64,000 bases of DNA from Bradyrhizobium sp. CSA207 (GCF_029051685.1 NZ_JAACFT010000018.1:110944-174943); one strand, 5' to 3'; shown: positions 41,234-50,348, numbered from the stretch's first letter. Numbers and translations: made by a program. The notes: a model not told the origin generated them from the letters alone.

Positions 41234-41908
41234 CTAGGCCGTCATCAGGCTGCTGGCGGCGGCCGGCAGGTCGCTCATGTGATGGATCAGCCGGTCCGGC
41301 TTGAGATCTGCGATCGGCACGTCCGTATAGCCGAAGCTGACCCCGATTACGGGCACGCCGGCCCGCCGCGCCACCCCGACGTCGGGGCCGGCATCGCCGA
41401 CCATGATGCTGGCCGTGAGCTGCCCGCCGGCCCGGGCCACGGTCTCGCGCAGGATGGTGGGGTCGGGCTTTGGAACGCCAAAAGTATCGGCACCGCAGAT
41501 CGCCGCGAACCGGCGGCTGAGGCCGAGCTGGTCCAACAGCCGCTTCGACAGCCATTCCAGCTTGTTGGTGCAGACCGCGAGACGGTGACCTTGCGCCGCA
41601 AAATGGTCGAGCGCAGCCTCCAGCCCCTCGAAGGGCCGGGATTCGACGGCGATATGGTCGGCGTAATAGGCGATGAAATCCGCGGTCATCCGGTTCATGT
41701 CCGCGAGGCTGACGGTGCGACCCTCGGCCTCCAGGCCCCGCTCGATCAGCTTGCGCGCGCCGGCGCCGATCATGTTGCGGGCGGACTGCATCGGCACGGG
41801 CGGCAACCCTTCGCGGCCGAGCACGTGGTTCAGCGCGCTGATCAGATCGGGCGCCGTATCCACGAGCGTACCGTCGAGATCGAAAACGATGGTGTGCGGG
41901 GAGGTCAT
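41234..41908 (-). CDS. gph: Phosphoglycolate phosphatase (HAD family)
   Basis: This 224-residue HAD phosphatase has motif I FDLDGTLVDTAPDL, with catalytic Asp near residue 9-11. Motif II is AVCTNKLEWLSKRLL and motif III/IV is FGVPKPDPTILRE then MVGDAGPDVGVARRAG. It removes the phosphate of 2-phosphoglycolate. It is divergent from rpiA, which fits central carbon metabolism. Confidence 0.92.
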   Translation of the reverse strand: MTSPHTIVFDLDGTLVDTAPDLISALNHVLGREGLPPVPMQSARNMIGAGARKLIERGLEAEGRTVSLADMNRMTADFIAYYADHIAVESRPFEGLEAALDHFAAQGHRLAVCTNKLEWLSKRLLDQLGLSRRFAAICGADTFGVPKPDPTILRETVARAGGQLTASIMVGDAGPDVGVARRAGVPVIGVSFGYTDVPIADLKPDRLIHHMSDLPAAASSLMTA

Positions 41909-42015
41909 GAAGCAAAGCGCTATCGGTCCGGCCGTACCGGCGCAAGGGGCGGGCCCATAAGATCAGCTTATAGGCCTGTTCCCCAGACCCTGTTCTCCGG
42001 GGGAAAACGAGGCTA

Positions 42016-42040
42016 CACAGGCCGCCGAAGGCGGCCTGTG
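42016..42040 (+). other. Strong hairpin in the rpiA leader
   Basis: CACAGGCCGCC and GGCGGCCTGTG form a perfect 11-bp stem with a GAA loop, 43-67 nt upstream of the rpiA start. No T-run follows, so it is not a standard terminator. It may be a 5' mRNA stabiliser, a REP-like element or a control hairpin. Confidence 0.6.
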
Positions 42041-42082
42041 CGGGCGGCACATTCCTGGATCAGAGGCGGGCGCAATTTGAAT

Positions 42083-42790
42083 ATGGACCAGTTGAAGCGG
42101 GGGGCGGCAGCGCGCGCGCTCGAGGAAGTGCGTGACGGCATGCAGCTCGGGCTCGGCACCGGCTCGACCGCGAAACATTTCGTCGAGCTGCTCGGCGAAC
42201 GCGTGCGCGCCGGGCTCAAGGTGATCGGCGTGCCGACCTCGGAGGCGACGCGCCTTGACGCCGTGCGCTGCGGCGTGCCGCTGACCACGCTGGACGAGAT
42301 CGACCAACTCGACATCACTATCGACGGCGCCGACGAGATCGATCCCGCGCTCAATCTGATCAAGGGCGGCGGCGGTGCGCTTTTGCGCGAGAAGATCGTG
42401 GCGGCAGCTTCTGATCGCATGATCGTGATTGCCGACGACAGCAAATGGGTGGCGACGCTCGGCCGCTTTCCGTTGCCGGTCGAGGTCATCCCGTTCGGGC
42501 TTGGCGCAACCCTGCGTGCGATCGAGAAGGCATTTGCGCAGTGCGGCGTTTCCGGGCAAATGGCGGTCCGCAACGGCAAGGATGGCCACGTTTTCGTCAC
42601 CGATGGCGGCCACTGGATCGTCGATGCCCAGCTCGGACGGATTGAGGATCCGGCTCATCTCGCCACGGCGTTGAGCGCGATCCCCGGCGTGGTCGAGCAT
42701 GGTCTGTTTATCGGCTTGGCCAGCTCGGCCGTCTTGGCGGGTGGCGAGGGAATCCGCGTGATTGAACGGCGAAAGCCAAAAGGAGACTAG
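42083..42790 (+). CDS. rpiA: Ribose-5-phosphate isomerase A
   Basis: This 235-residue enzyme of the pentose phosphate pathway starts at ATG 42083; the frame extends upstream only through the leader and opposite the gph gene. Signatures are GLGTGSTAKHFVELL, the catalytic DGADEIDPALNLIKGGGGALLREK and FVTDGGHWIVD. It is followed after 2 nt by a DUF2059 gene. Confidence 0.95.
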   Translation: MDQLKRGAAARALEEVRDGMQLGLGTGSTAKHFVELLGERVRAGLKVIGVPTSEATRLDAVRCGVPLTTLDEIDQLDITIDGADEIDPALNLIKGGGGALLREKIVAAASDRMIVIADDSKWVATLGRFPLPVEVIPFGLGATLRAIEKAFAQCGVSGQMAVRNGKDGHVFVTDGGHWIVDAQLGRIEDPAHLATALSAIPGVVEHGLFIGLASSAVLAGGEGIRVIERRKPKGD

Positions 42791-42792
42791 GA

Positions 42793-43311
42793 ATGAAGAG
42801 CCTTTTGAAATTGTTGCCGGCCGCGGCCCTCGCTGTGGGACTGGCCGTTTGCGCCGCTCCGGCCCTGTCCCAGCAGGTGGCGGCGCCAAAAGCGTCGCCG
42901 GCAGCGATTGCGGCCGCCAAGGAAATCCTCGCGATGAAAAATGCCAGCGCGATGTACGCCAACGCGGTGCCGGGCATGGTCGAGAAGACCAAGGGCGCGC
43001 TGATCCAGCAGAACCTCAACTACCAGAAGGATCTGAACGAGGTGGCGCCGATCGTTGCCCAGCAGCTCAACGGCCGGGAAAAGGAGATCGGAGAAGGCAT
43101 GGCGCAGGTCTATGCCAGCGAGTTCACCGAGCAGGAGCTGAAGGATCTCGTCGCCTTCTACAAGTCGCCGCTCGGCAAGAAGCTGGTCGAGGCCGAGCCC
43201 AAGGCCATCGGCCTCAGCATGGCGTTCATGAATTCATGGGCGCAGAACTTCACGGAGACCGTGATGGGCGCCTTCCGCGCCGAGATGCGCAAGCGTGGCA
43301 AGGAGATCTGA
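42793..43311 (+). CDS. DUF2059 domain-containing exported protein
   Basis: This 172-residue protein has a signal peptide (LLKLLPAAALAVGLAVCAAP) cleaved near ALSQQ. The body has the DUF2059 pattern, including YASEFTEQELKDLVAFYKSP and LGKKLVEAEP. It probably acts in the periplasm; function is unknown. It starts 2 nt after rpiA and lies 46 nt before gor, so the three may be one transcript. Confidence 0.9.
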   Translation: MKSLLKLLPAAALAVGLAVCAAPALSQQVAAPKASPAAIAAAKEILAMKNASAMYANAVPGMVEKTKGALIQQNLNYQKDLNEVAPIVAQQLNGREKEIGEGMAQVYASEFTEQELKDLVAFYKSPLGKKLVEAEPKAIGLSMAFMNSWAQNFTETVMGAFRAEMRKRGKEI

Positions 43312-43357
43312 TCGATACTATCTGATCAGAAGTCCTTGAAAGGGGTCGGAGTGGACA

Positions 43358-44746
43358 ATGGCTGAATTCGACGTCGACCTCTTTGTCATCGGTGGCGGTT
43401 CGGGCGGCGTGCGCGCCGCCCGCATCGCGGCGGGATACGGCGCCCGCGTGACGGTCGCGGAAGAGTATCGCATGGGCGGGACCTGCGTGATCCGCGGCTG
43501 CGTGCCGAAGAAGCTGCTCGTGATCGGCTCGCATGTCCGTCACGAGATCGAGGACGCCGCCGGTTTCGGCTGGATCATTCCGCCCGCGACCTTCGACTGG
43601 CCGACATTGATCGCCAACAAGGACAAGGAGATCGCGCGGCTGGAGGCGGCCTACACCGCCAATGTCGAGAAGTCCGGCGCGCAGATTGTCAAGAGCCGGG
43701 CGGTAATCGAGGACAAGCACACCGTCCGCCTGCTCGAGAACGACAGGAAGATCACCGCAAAATACATTCTGATCGCAACCGGCGGTGCGCCCAACCATGG
43801 CACCTCGATCCCCGGCATCGAGCATGTGATTTCCTCCAACGAGGCCTTCCATCTGAAAAAGCTGCCGAAGCGGATCGTGATCCAGGGCGGCGGCTACATC
43901 GCGCTGGAATTCGCCGGCATCTTTGCCGGCTTCGGCTCCGACGTCACCGTGATCTATCGCGGCGACAACATCTTGCGCGGCTTCGACGACGACGTGCGCG
44001 CCCATGTCCGCGCCGAGATGGAGAAGCAGGGCATCACCATCCTGACGGCCTGCACGGTGACCAAGGTCGATCGCCATGGCGAGGAATTCACCACCCATCT
44101 GTCGAACGGCTCGAGCGTCGCTTCAGACCAGGTGATGTTCGCGATCGGCCGGCATCCCAACGTCGCCAATCTCGGCCTGGAGAAGGCCGGCGTCGCCATC
44201 AATCCGACTAACGGCGGCATCGCGGTCGATCATTTCTCCAAAAGTTCGGTCGACAGCATCTACGCGATCGGCGACGTCACCCACCGGCACAATCTGACCC
44301 CGGTCGCGATCCGCGAAGGTCACGCCTTCGCCGACACCGTATTCGGCAAGCGCGAGGTGAGGGTGGATCATTTGACCATCCCAACCGCGGTGTTTTCGCA
44401 GCCGGAGGTCGGCACCGTCGGCCTCACCGAGACCGAGGCGCGGGCGCAGTTTGGTCACATCGACATCTACAAGACGTCGTTCCGCCCCATCAAGGCGACG
44501 ATGTCAGGCCGCGACACCCGCGTGCTGATGAAGCTCGTCGTCGATGGTGCGTCCGACCGCGTGCTCGGCTGCCATATCGTCGGCGATGCCGCTGCCGAGA
44601 TCACCCAGGCGGTCGCGATTGCCGTGAAGATGAAGGCGACCAAGGCCGACTTCGACGCCACGTTCGCGCTGCATCCGACCGCCGCCGAAGAGCTCGTCAC
44701 CATGCGCACGCCAACTGCGCGCCACGTGCGGCAAGCGGCGGAGTAG
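43358..44746 (+). CDS. gor: Glutathione-disulfide reductase
   Basis: This 462-residue flavoprotein keeps glutathione reduced using NADPH. It has FAD motif VIGGGSGGVRAARIA, redox-active Cys43 and Cys48 in GGTCVIRGCVPKK, an NADPH-binding GGGYIALEFAGIFAG region followed by YRGDNILRGFD, and the dimer-interface His-Glu in ALHPTAAEELVT. Start ATG 43358. It ends 35 nt from the convergent cupin-like gene. Confidence 0.95.
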   Translation: MAEFDVDLFVIGGGSGGVRAARIAAGYGARVTVAEEYRMGGTCVIRGCVPKKLLVIGSHVRHEIEDAAGFGWIIPPATFDWPTLIANKDKEIARLEAAYTANVEKSGAQIVKSRAVIEDKHTVRLLENDRKITAKYILIATGGAPNHGTSIPGIEHVISSNEAFHLKKLPKRIVIQGGGYIALEFAGIFAGFGSDVTVIYRGDNILRGFDDDVRAHVRAEMEKQGITILTACTVTKVDRHGEEFTTHLSNGSSVASDQVMFAIGRHPNVANLGLEKAGVAINPTNGGIAVDHFSKSSVDSIYAIGDVTHRHNLTPVAIREGHAFADTVFGKREVRVDHLTIPTAVFSQPEVGTVGLTETEARAQFGHIDIYKTSFRPIKATMSGRDTRVLMKLVVDGASDRVLGCHIVGDAAAEITQAVAIAVKMKATKADFDATFALHPTAAEELVTMRTPTARHVRQAAE

Positions 44747-44781
44747 GGGCGCCACGAGCAGAGCTCGGGCGAGGCTTGCGC

Positions 44782-45921
44782 CTACGCGTACAAATATCCG
44801 ACCGGCTTGCCTTCGGTGCGCAGGGGACGAATGTCCCTCCGTGTGATGATCTGAGCGGCCAGGCCGTCGATTTCGTCACGCTGGGTCGGCGTCCAGCTGC
44901 GAAGGTTGTTCATGCCCTGCAGAAGGCCGAGCCGGAGGACCTGGGTGTTTTCACCGACGCCGACGAGGCTTGTCGCGTTTTTGCCGGCCGTCACCACATC
45001 GCCGGCCGTGAGCTCAAAGCTCTCGCCAGCCTTGTTGCTGAATTCGGCGGTGCCGCGAATGACGCGGTAGATGACGACCTCGCCTTTGGCAAAACAGGCG
45101 CCGTCCGCTGCCGTCGACGTGCTCTTCGGCAACAGCGACTGGCCGCGCGGGTCGGTCGCGATGATATGGCCGGTGACGAGATGACCGCTCGGGATTTCGA
45201 TGCCGATATCGCGCACGTAAACCGGCGTGGCCGATTTGATCGGACTATCGGACAGCGGCTTGAACAGCGCATCGAGCGCCAGCGGATCCTGAAGCCAGAA
45301 CCCTGCATTCGCCGGGCGATCATGCAGCGGATGGCTCCAGGCCACCCGCGGCGTCTCGGCTTCGTCGATCTGATCCGGACCGACGATTGTCGGGTTCGGA
45401 AAGGTCGTCGGATCGGTGATGAAGGCTTCGAGGAATTTGCCGGAATAGCCCATGGAGATCGGATCCGGCACCACCGTCTGCGGCGTCTTCAGGTTCTCTT
45501 CGGTCGACAGGCCGGACCAGGTGTAAAACAGCTGACGGTGGACGATCGCGCTTTGCAGCATCACTGCGCCTGGGCCGACATTGTAGAAGCGCCCATCGTA
45601 GTCGAAGGTGAACGCGCCCGAGGTGACAAGCACGAGCTGAAAGCCGCCCGGCGGTAGATGGAGATGGAAATCGGTCGGGCCGGTGTCCGGGCGATAGATC
45701 GGCAGATTTGTCGCGACTTCATGAAGCAGGAAGGTGTCGTTGTTGGCGTGAAAGCCCGCGTCCGCGCGGTTGTAGAGGGCTTGCGGACGATAGGTCGCCT
45801 CATACTTCGCATCCCGGTCGCGATCGATCGCGACGAAATCCTGGCTGTTCAGGCGCAGCGGCGCGCCGTCCGGGCGCGTGAGGCCAGTGGTTTTGAGATC
45901 GCCCGCAGCATGCACGTTCAT
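44782..45921 (-). CDS. Cupin-like hypothetical protein
   Basis: This 379-residue protein starts at ATG 45921, preceded by GGAGG; further upstream starts have no ribosome site. Two beta-rich halves are visible: DFHLHLPPGGFQLVLVTSGA with FYNVGPGAVMLQSAIVHRQL, and a second with EVVIYRVIRGTAEFSNKAGE and FELTAGDVVTAGKN. The pattern is that of a bicupin, with His residues in the first half possibly binding metal. I recognise no characterised homolog. It is monocistronic by appearance. Confidence 0.8.
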   Translation of the reverse strand: MNVHAAGDLKTTGLTRPDGAPLRLNSQDFVAIDRDRDAKYEATYRPQALYNRADAGFHANNDTFLLHEVATNLPIYRPDTGPTDFHLHLPPGGFQLVLVTSGAFTFDYDGRFYNVGPGAVMLQSAIVHRQLFYTWSGLSTEENLKTPQTVVPDPISMGYSGKFLEAFITDPTTFPNPTIVGPDQIDEAETPRVAWSHPLHDRPANAGFWLQDPLALDALFKPLSDSPIKSATPVYVRDIGIEIPSGHLVTGHIIATDPRGQSLLPKSTSTAADGACFAKGEVVIYRVIRGTAEFSNKAGESFELTAGDVVTAGKNATSLVGVGENTQVLRLGLLQGMNNLRSWTPTQRDEIDGLAAQIITRRDIRPLRTEGKPVGYLYA

Positions 45922-46294
45922 GACATCCTCCAATCCCAGCAATCCGCCTGACGGGAGTGCTGCGAGGCTCGGGCCTGATGCTGCCTTGCGAATTCCGGGC
46001 CAGTTGTGGCCCAGAGCTGCGCACGGATTCGTTTGCCTGCTTGCGGCGGGCCCGACTGGAAAAATCGAGATTGCACGGGATGTTAAGTCGGCCAATTCTC
46101 CGCGCTGCGTTTGCCTTCCTCGCAAACGCTCGCAGTGAGCCGGCGTTACCTTGTCCAAATTGTCGGCAAGCCCCGCCAAGGCAAGTGCAGCGGCGAGCGC
46201 GGTTGCGCCGATAGCGGATCAGCCGCGCAGCAGTTGGATTGCCATGGCGAGCGAGGCTCAATCGCCAGTCGGGCGATACCGATCCGTGCATCGA
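45922..46294. other. Intergenic stretch without a recognisable gene
   Basis: About 370 bases between the cupin gene (minus) and the SOS-like promoter at 46295. Frames here are short and look accidental. The first 60 bases should hold the promoter of the cupin gene. I see no repeat or RNA gene. Confidence 0.5.
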
Positions 46295-46323
46295 TTGACA
46301 TTTTGTTCATGATTTGTTCTTAT
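46295..46323 (+). promoter_or_regulatory. Sigma-70-type promoter overlapped by a LexA (SOS) box
   Basis: TTGACA at 46295-46300 and TCTTAT at 46318-46323 are spaced by 17 bp. Between and overlapping them is GTTC-N7-GTTC (46305-46319, extended TTGTTC-N5-TTGTTC), the direct-repeat LexA site of alphaproteobacteria. The position would block RNA polymerase. The controlled gene starts at 46349. Confidence 0.65.
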
Positions 46324-46348
46324 GCTGCAACTGTATTGGGAGGCAGCG

Positions 46349-46657
46349 ATGGACAACCGTATCAACCAAATCCGCAGAACCATTAGGGCGCTCCGCGTCA
46401 GCATGCTCGAGGCTGAGGCCATCGTGCGCGAACAGATCAATCGGGATGAGGACTGCAGCTTCGTGGCGCATGAAATCCTCAAGATGCGTTCGGTCATGAG
46501 CCTGCTGGTGAGGGAGCGAACCGCGCTCGGCGATGACGAGCCGATTCTCGTCAACTGCCTGTTCGTCCCGCGGCGCCGTCCGGCGCGAAGCCCGGTAGCC
46601 GCGCGTCCCCTGAACTACGGTGTCGTTTCCGCTCAAGGCCTGGCGGCGAGGATCTGA
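46349..46657 (+). CDS. Small hypothetical protein, probably SOS-controlled
   Basis: This 102-residue protein starts at ATG 46349 with GGGAGG just upstream. The N-terminal two-thirds (MDNRINQIRRTIRALRVSML, then EAEAIVREQINRDED and EILKMRSVMSLLVRERTAL) are strongly helical and may dimerise. The tail is basic (FVPRRRPARSPVAARP). No family is recognised. The promoter carries a LexA-type box, so DNA damage is the likely inducer. A role in the damage response or division control is only inference. Confidence 0.7.
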   Translation: MDNRINQIRRTIRALRVSMLEAEAIVREQINRDEDCSFVAHEILKMRSVMSLLVRERTALGDDEPILVNCLFVPRRRPARSPVAARPLNYGVVSAQGLAARI

Positions 46658-46670
46658 CGCGGAAGAGGGC

Positions 46671-46856
46671 TCATTCGAAGGATTGACGCGAGATCAGCTC
46701 AGGCTTGCCCGAGGGGCTGTCGGCCCACTTCGCCATGTCCATCGTTCTTGCGTCGACGCTTTCGCACCAGAAGCAACTGGGCTTTGCGCTGCCCTTATCT
46801 GACAGGATGGGGACCAGCCCGTGGCCGCAGCCGGGGCAATAGGCGACGTGGTTCAT
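46671..46856 (-). CDS. Small zinc-ribbon-like protein
   Basis: This 61-residue protein starts at ATG 46856 (MNHVAYCPGCGHG). Two Cys pairs, CPGC and CFWC, separated by about 17 residues, form a zinc-ribbon pattern. The rest is polar. It is convergent with the SOS-box gene, 13 nt apart. Function is unknown. Confidence 0.65.
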   Translation of the reverse strand: MNHVAYCPGCGHGLVPILSDKGSAKPSCFWCESVDARTMDMAKWADSPSGKPELISRQSFE

Positions 46857-47120
46857 TCGTTTCCTCCGCGACACAACAAGTTGGACGCGATGTTTTCGTT
46901 CCCCAGGCTTGCGCGGGCGCTATGACGGTGCCTGGATGCTGCCTCCGATTGCGGCGCGCGTTTCGGATGTCGTCGATGCAGCGATCCGTCGCGACACCGC
47001 TGCGAGCTCCAGCGTCGGGTGCTGCATCGACGGCCGCATCGCCAAACATGCGTGCTGAGACGCACCAGCACACCTGACCGGACGATGATTCCCGAATGCA
47101 GATGCCGGGGGCCGTGAGCA

Positions 47121-47747
47121 TCAGGCTGGAAGCGGGATGAGAGGCGCAACCTCGCGATCTTGCGCGTTCTCGCTTGCCGCGAGACCTTGTGCGACGCCGA
47201 CACGGTCGGCCTCGGGGCGGTTCTGGCTCATCTTGCGCTTGCCTTCGAACCGCACGACGGGAATGCGCACGCCCACGATTCCGCGCAATTGTGCGGCGAT
47301 GAAATCGGCGGGGGCCTCATCGACGGTCCAGGGCTTCGCGCGCGAACCTTCATGCCTGTTGGTCAGCCGCGTTACCGCCTCGAGCAGGCGCTCCGGCTCG
47401 TGGAAGAATTCGACGGGGCCATAGGCGTGCACGGCAACGTAGTTCCAGGTCGGGACGACCTTTCCGGTCTCCTGCTTGGTCGCGTACCAGGACGGTGTCA
47501 CATAGGCGTCGGGACCGTTGAAGATGGCCAGCGCATCTCCGATCGGCGGCAGCTTCCATTGCGGGTTGGCCTTGGCCAGATGTCCGTGCAGCACGCCATG
47601 TTCGCCCTCGCTCTCGTCGAGGAAGAGCGGCAGCGGCGTGGCTACCGGACCGTCGGTCGTAGCCGTCACGAGGCTGGCGAGGCGGGCACCGCGGATGGTG
47701 GACCGGATGCTCTCGATATCGTCTTTGAAGGCCGGGGGGATGTACAT
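47121..47747 (-). CDS. FMN-binding negative transcriptional regulator family protein (PaiB-like)
   Basis: This 208-residue protein has MYIPPAFKDDIESIRSTIRG, ARLASLVTATTDGPVATPLP, HLAKANPQWK and TPSWYATKQETGKVVPTWNY, the hallmark blocks of PaiB proteins with the FMN-binding split barrel. It lies downstream of a MocR-type regulator on the same strand. A candidate operator sits between the two genes. The physiological role, transcriptional or enzymatic, is uncertain in this group. Confidence 0.9.
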   Translation of the reverse strand: MYIPPAFKDDIESIRSTIRGARLASLVTATTDGPVATPLPLFLDESEGEHGVLHGHLAKANPQWKLPPIGDALAIFNGPDAYVTPSWYATKQETGKVVPTWNYVAVHAYGPVEFFHEPERLLEAVTRLTNRHEGSRAKPWTVDEAPADFIAAQLRGIVGVRIPVVRFEGKRKMSQNRPEADRVGVAQGLAASENAQDREVAPLIPLPA

Positions 47748-47780
47748 GATCTGTCTCCGTTCTCGATCCGGAGATAGTCG

Positions 47781-47810
47781 AAATCTGGCCTAGATTGAAC
47801 GACCAGTTTT
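47781..47810. promoter_or_regulatory. Candidate MocR operator upstream of paiB-like gene
   Basis: AAATCTGG at 47781-47788 and CCAGTTTT at 47803-47810 are an inverted repeat with 7 of 8 matching positions and a 14-bp spacer, centred about 50 nt upstream of the PaiB-like start. It lies in the 74-nt gap after the MocR gene. Confidence 0.45.
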
Positions 47811-47821
47811 GTGAAGTTTAA

Positions 47822-49294
47822 TCAGTCCAGTTCAACGACCGCCTGGGCCAGAAGCTTGCAGCCGCGTTCGATCTGCGCAATTTCCAGAGCCGAATAGCCC
47901 ATGACGAGGCCGACTGGCTCCCGCGACCGGCGAAGGCCGACGAACAGCGCGGAGACGGGATAGATGCCAACGCCCTTGGCGCGAGCCGCCTTGACCAAGG
48001 CATCTTCACGCTTTTGCGGCAGGCCCTCGAACCAGGCCACCACATGCAGGCCAGCGGCCGTACCCTCGATCCGGACGCGATCGCCGAAGCAGCGGTGCAA
48101 TGCATCGAGCAGTGCCTGCTGGCGTTCTGCGTTGCGCCGGCGCACGCGCCTGACATGGCTGTCATAGGCGCCACTCTCCAGCAACGCGGCGAGGGCGTCC
48201 TGTTCGGTGAGCGGCGTGTGCCGGTCCATGATCTGCTTGGCGGCGGCGAACGGGGCTCGCAGGCCAGCCGGCATGACGAGGTAGCCGATCCGCAGGGTTG
48301 GGGAGAGCGTCTTGGAGACGGTCCCGAGATAGATCACTTTGTCGCTGCCCTCCAGCGCATGGAGCGGCGGGATCGGCTTGGTGTCGTAGCGATACTCGCT
48401 GTCGTAATCGTCCTCGATCACGTAAGCATCGGCCTTCCGTGCCCAGGCGAGCAACTGGTGCCGGCGCCCGATCGGCATGACGCCGCCGAGCGGATATTGA
48501 TGCGACGGCGTCACATAGGCGAGGCGGGCCTCGACGTCGTCGAGGCGGGCCGTCTCCAGTCCATCTGCGTCAACGCGGATCCGCACCATCTCGGCGCCCG
48601 TCGCCGCAAAAGTATGCCGCGCCATCTGGTAGCCGGGATCCTCCATCACGAAGCGGTCGTCGGCATCGAGCAGCAGGCGCGCACAGATGTCGAGGCCCTG
48701 CTGGGAGCCGTTCACGACGATGATCTGATCGACGTCGCAGCGAACGCTTCGCGATCGCCACAGATAGCCCTGCAGCGCGGTCCGCAGCCGCAGCGAGCCG
48801 CAAGGGTCGTCATAGGCCAGCCGCTCGGGCCTGCGCGCCATTGCAGCAGTCACGGCTTTCTTCCATGCCAGTACAGGGAAGTCCGATGCCGAGAGCTCGC
48901 CATAGCGGAAGTTCGCGATCAGCCCGCGCGACGGCTCGGTCCAGCGCGGCGGGTCCCGAAGCAGTCGTTCGCCGAACGCCGACAGCCGCACCTTGCGTGC
49001 CGACGTCCGGGATGCGACGCGCATGCGTCCGCGCTCGACAACGGCGCGGGCAACGCGCGGCCGTGCGCCATGGCGCGTCTCGATGAAACCTTCTGCGGCG
49101 AGCTGTTCATAGGCGACGGTGACGGTCGAGCGCGCCACCCCCATCTCGCCCGCAAGCGCCCGCGACGACGGCAGCAACCCGTCTATCCCGTACACCCGCG
49201 CCAAAATCTGATCTCTCAGGGCTTCGTAGATCTGACGCGCGCCCATGCGGCTGGCGCGGCGTCCGGGATTCGGCTTCATCTGGATCATCCACAT
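47822..49294 (-). CDS. MocR/PdxR-type GntR-family regulator with aminotransferase-like domain
   Basis: This 490-residue regulator starts at ATG 49294, or at ATG 49279 giving 485. The N-terminal winged helix is GLLPSSRALAGEMGVARSTV, with VAYEQLAAEGFIETRHG. The C-terminal fold-type I aminotransferase domain has DPCGSLRLRTALQGYLWRSR, VIEDDYDSEYRYD and the PLP Lys in LGTVSKTLSPTLRIGYL. Such regulators respond to PLP or amino-compound ligands. The likely target is the PaiB-like gene directly downstream. Confidence 0.93.
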   Translation of the reverse strand: MWMIQMKPNPGRRASRMGARQIYEALRDQILARVYGIDGLLPSSRALAGEMGVARSTVTVAYEQLAAEGFIETRHGARPRVARAVVERGRMRVASRTSARKVRLSAFGERLLRDPPRWTEPSRGLIANFRYGELSASDFPVLAWKKAVTAAMARRPERLAYDDPCGSLRLRTALQGYLWRSRSVRCDVDQIIVVNGSQQGLDICARLLLDADDRFVMEDPGYQMARHTFAATGAEMVRIRVDADGLETARLDDVEARLAYVTPSHQYPLGGVMPIGRRHQLLAWARKADAYVIEDDYDSEYRYDTKPIPPLHALEGSDKVIYLGTVSKTLSPTLRIGYLVMPAGLRAPFAAAKQIMDRHTPLTEQDALAALLESGAYDSHVRRVRRRNAERQQALLDALHRCFGDRVRIEGTAAGLHVVAWFEGLPQKREDALVKAARAKGVGIYPVSALFVGLRRSREPVGLVMGYSALEIAQIERGCKLLAQAVVELD

Positions 49295-49881
49295 TGCAAT
49301 CCGGCATTCGTCCGAATGAACGGTGTCGGAAGGTGTTTCTAATCCCGTTCGCCGAGAGTTTCGACGTAAGCCTTGCCTAGGGGTAAAAATGCTCCTTGCA
49401 GCCCTGGTCCAGCGTGCTTCGAGCGCGGGTGCCGTGATGTCCCAATCCGGACGGCATTAGCGGTTGTTGGACGTTGCTAGGGCGGCCCTGCCGCTGCAGT
49501 TTTGCACCATCAGATGCGCGCCGCATCTGGTTGAGCGGGTGAGGTAGATTGCTTCAGTTCGAGCGTCCCAGGATGACGGGTCGAACGGACGGCGCCGTCG
49601 AGCTGCCGCGCTCGCACACGGCAACATGGAACCGATGCGGCCGCTGGTCGCACTGTGGCCGCCTTGATTCCGACAGACCCTTCTTTATTTGTGAGGAGAA
49701 CAAGAATCCGGGCCCCTCTGGCGAGGCCGCCGACGATTTCGGCAAACCTCGTGATGTCGGATGACCTGTCCCGCGCGAATGCGATGGATCGGCCGATCGT
49801 CGGGCCTACCCTGTTTCTCCGACCAAATCGTCCCCATCGCAGCTCCGCGCGGCCATTTGCGCAAGAGATAAGGGAGCAACG
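49295..49881. other. Long intergenic region upstream of the terB-like cluster
   Basis: About 590 bases between the MocR gene and the TerB-like gene. Short frames on both strands show no recognisable product. The final bases include AAGGGAG, the ribosome site of the gene at 49882. I see no clear promoter, repeat or RNA. Confidence 0.5.
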
Positions 49882-50346
49882 ATGTCTGACGCCAACCAAT
49901 CAAACCCGATCGAGATCACCGAACCGTCGAGCCTCAACGAGCAGGCTGCGGCGGCGCTGGTGATCGCCGGTGCGCTTGTCGCAGTGGCCGACCGGCGGGT
50001 CTCGCCGGTCGAGCGCGACGAGGTGATCCGCTTCGTCAGGGATCGCAAACTAGCGCCGCACATCACCGACGACCGGCTGTTCGCAATTTTTGATGAACTG
50101 GCGGAACGGCTCGAGGAGCCGGACTTTGCCAATGTGGTGATCGACACGCTGCGGCCGGTCTCGGACCTGCCGCTCGCGACGCATCTGATGGACCTGTCGG
50201 AACGCGTCGCGGCGGCGGACGAGGATGTGCATCCCCACGAAGTGCAGGCAATCAAGCTGCTGCGCCTTCTGACGCTGGTGCTGCCGCGCGCAAAGCCGGT
50301 CGTCTCAAATGCGCGCGCCGAACGGCGTGCCGTCGCAGAGGAATAA
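49882..50346 (+). CDS. TerB-like tellurite resistance family protein
   Basis: This 154-residue helical protein starts at ATG 49882 after AAGGGAG. LNEQAAAALVIAGALVAVAD, RRVSPVERDEVIRFV and RVAAADEDVHPHEVQAIKLL give the TerB pattern with two acidic metal-binding helices (D in VAVADRRVSPVE and ADEDVHPHE). It begins a cluster with a small membrane protein, a TerC protein and a UPF0114 protein, and probably takes part in metal or envelope stress handling. Confidence 0.87.
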   Translation: MSDANQSNPIEITEPSSLNEQAAAALVIAGALVAVADRRVSPVERDEVIRFVRDRKLAPHITDDRLFAIFDELAERLEEPDFANVVIDTLRPVSDLPLATHLMDLSERVAAADEDVHPHEVQAIKLLRLLTLVLPRAKPVVSNARAERRAVAEE

Positions 50347-50348
50347 GC

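Noticed and set aside
42016..42040. Rho-independent terminator or attenuator before rpiA
   Set aside because: The stem is strong but is followed by CGGGCGG rather than a T-run.
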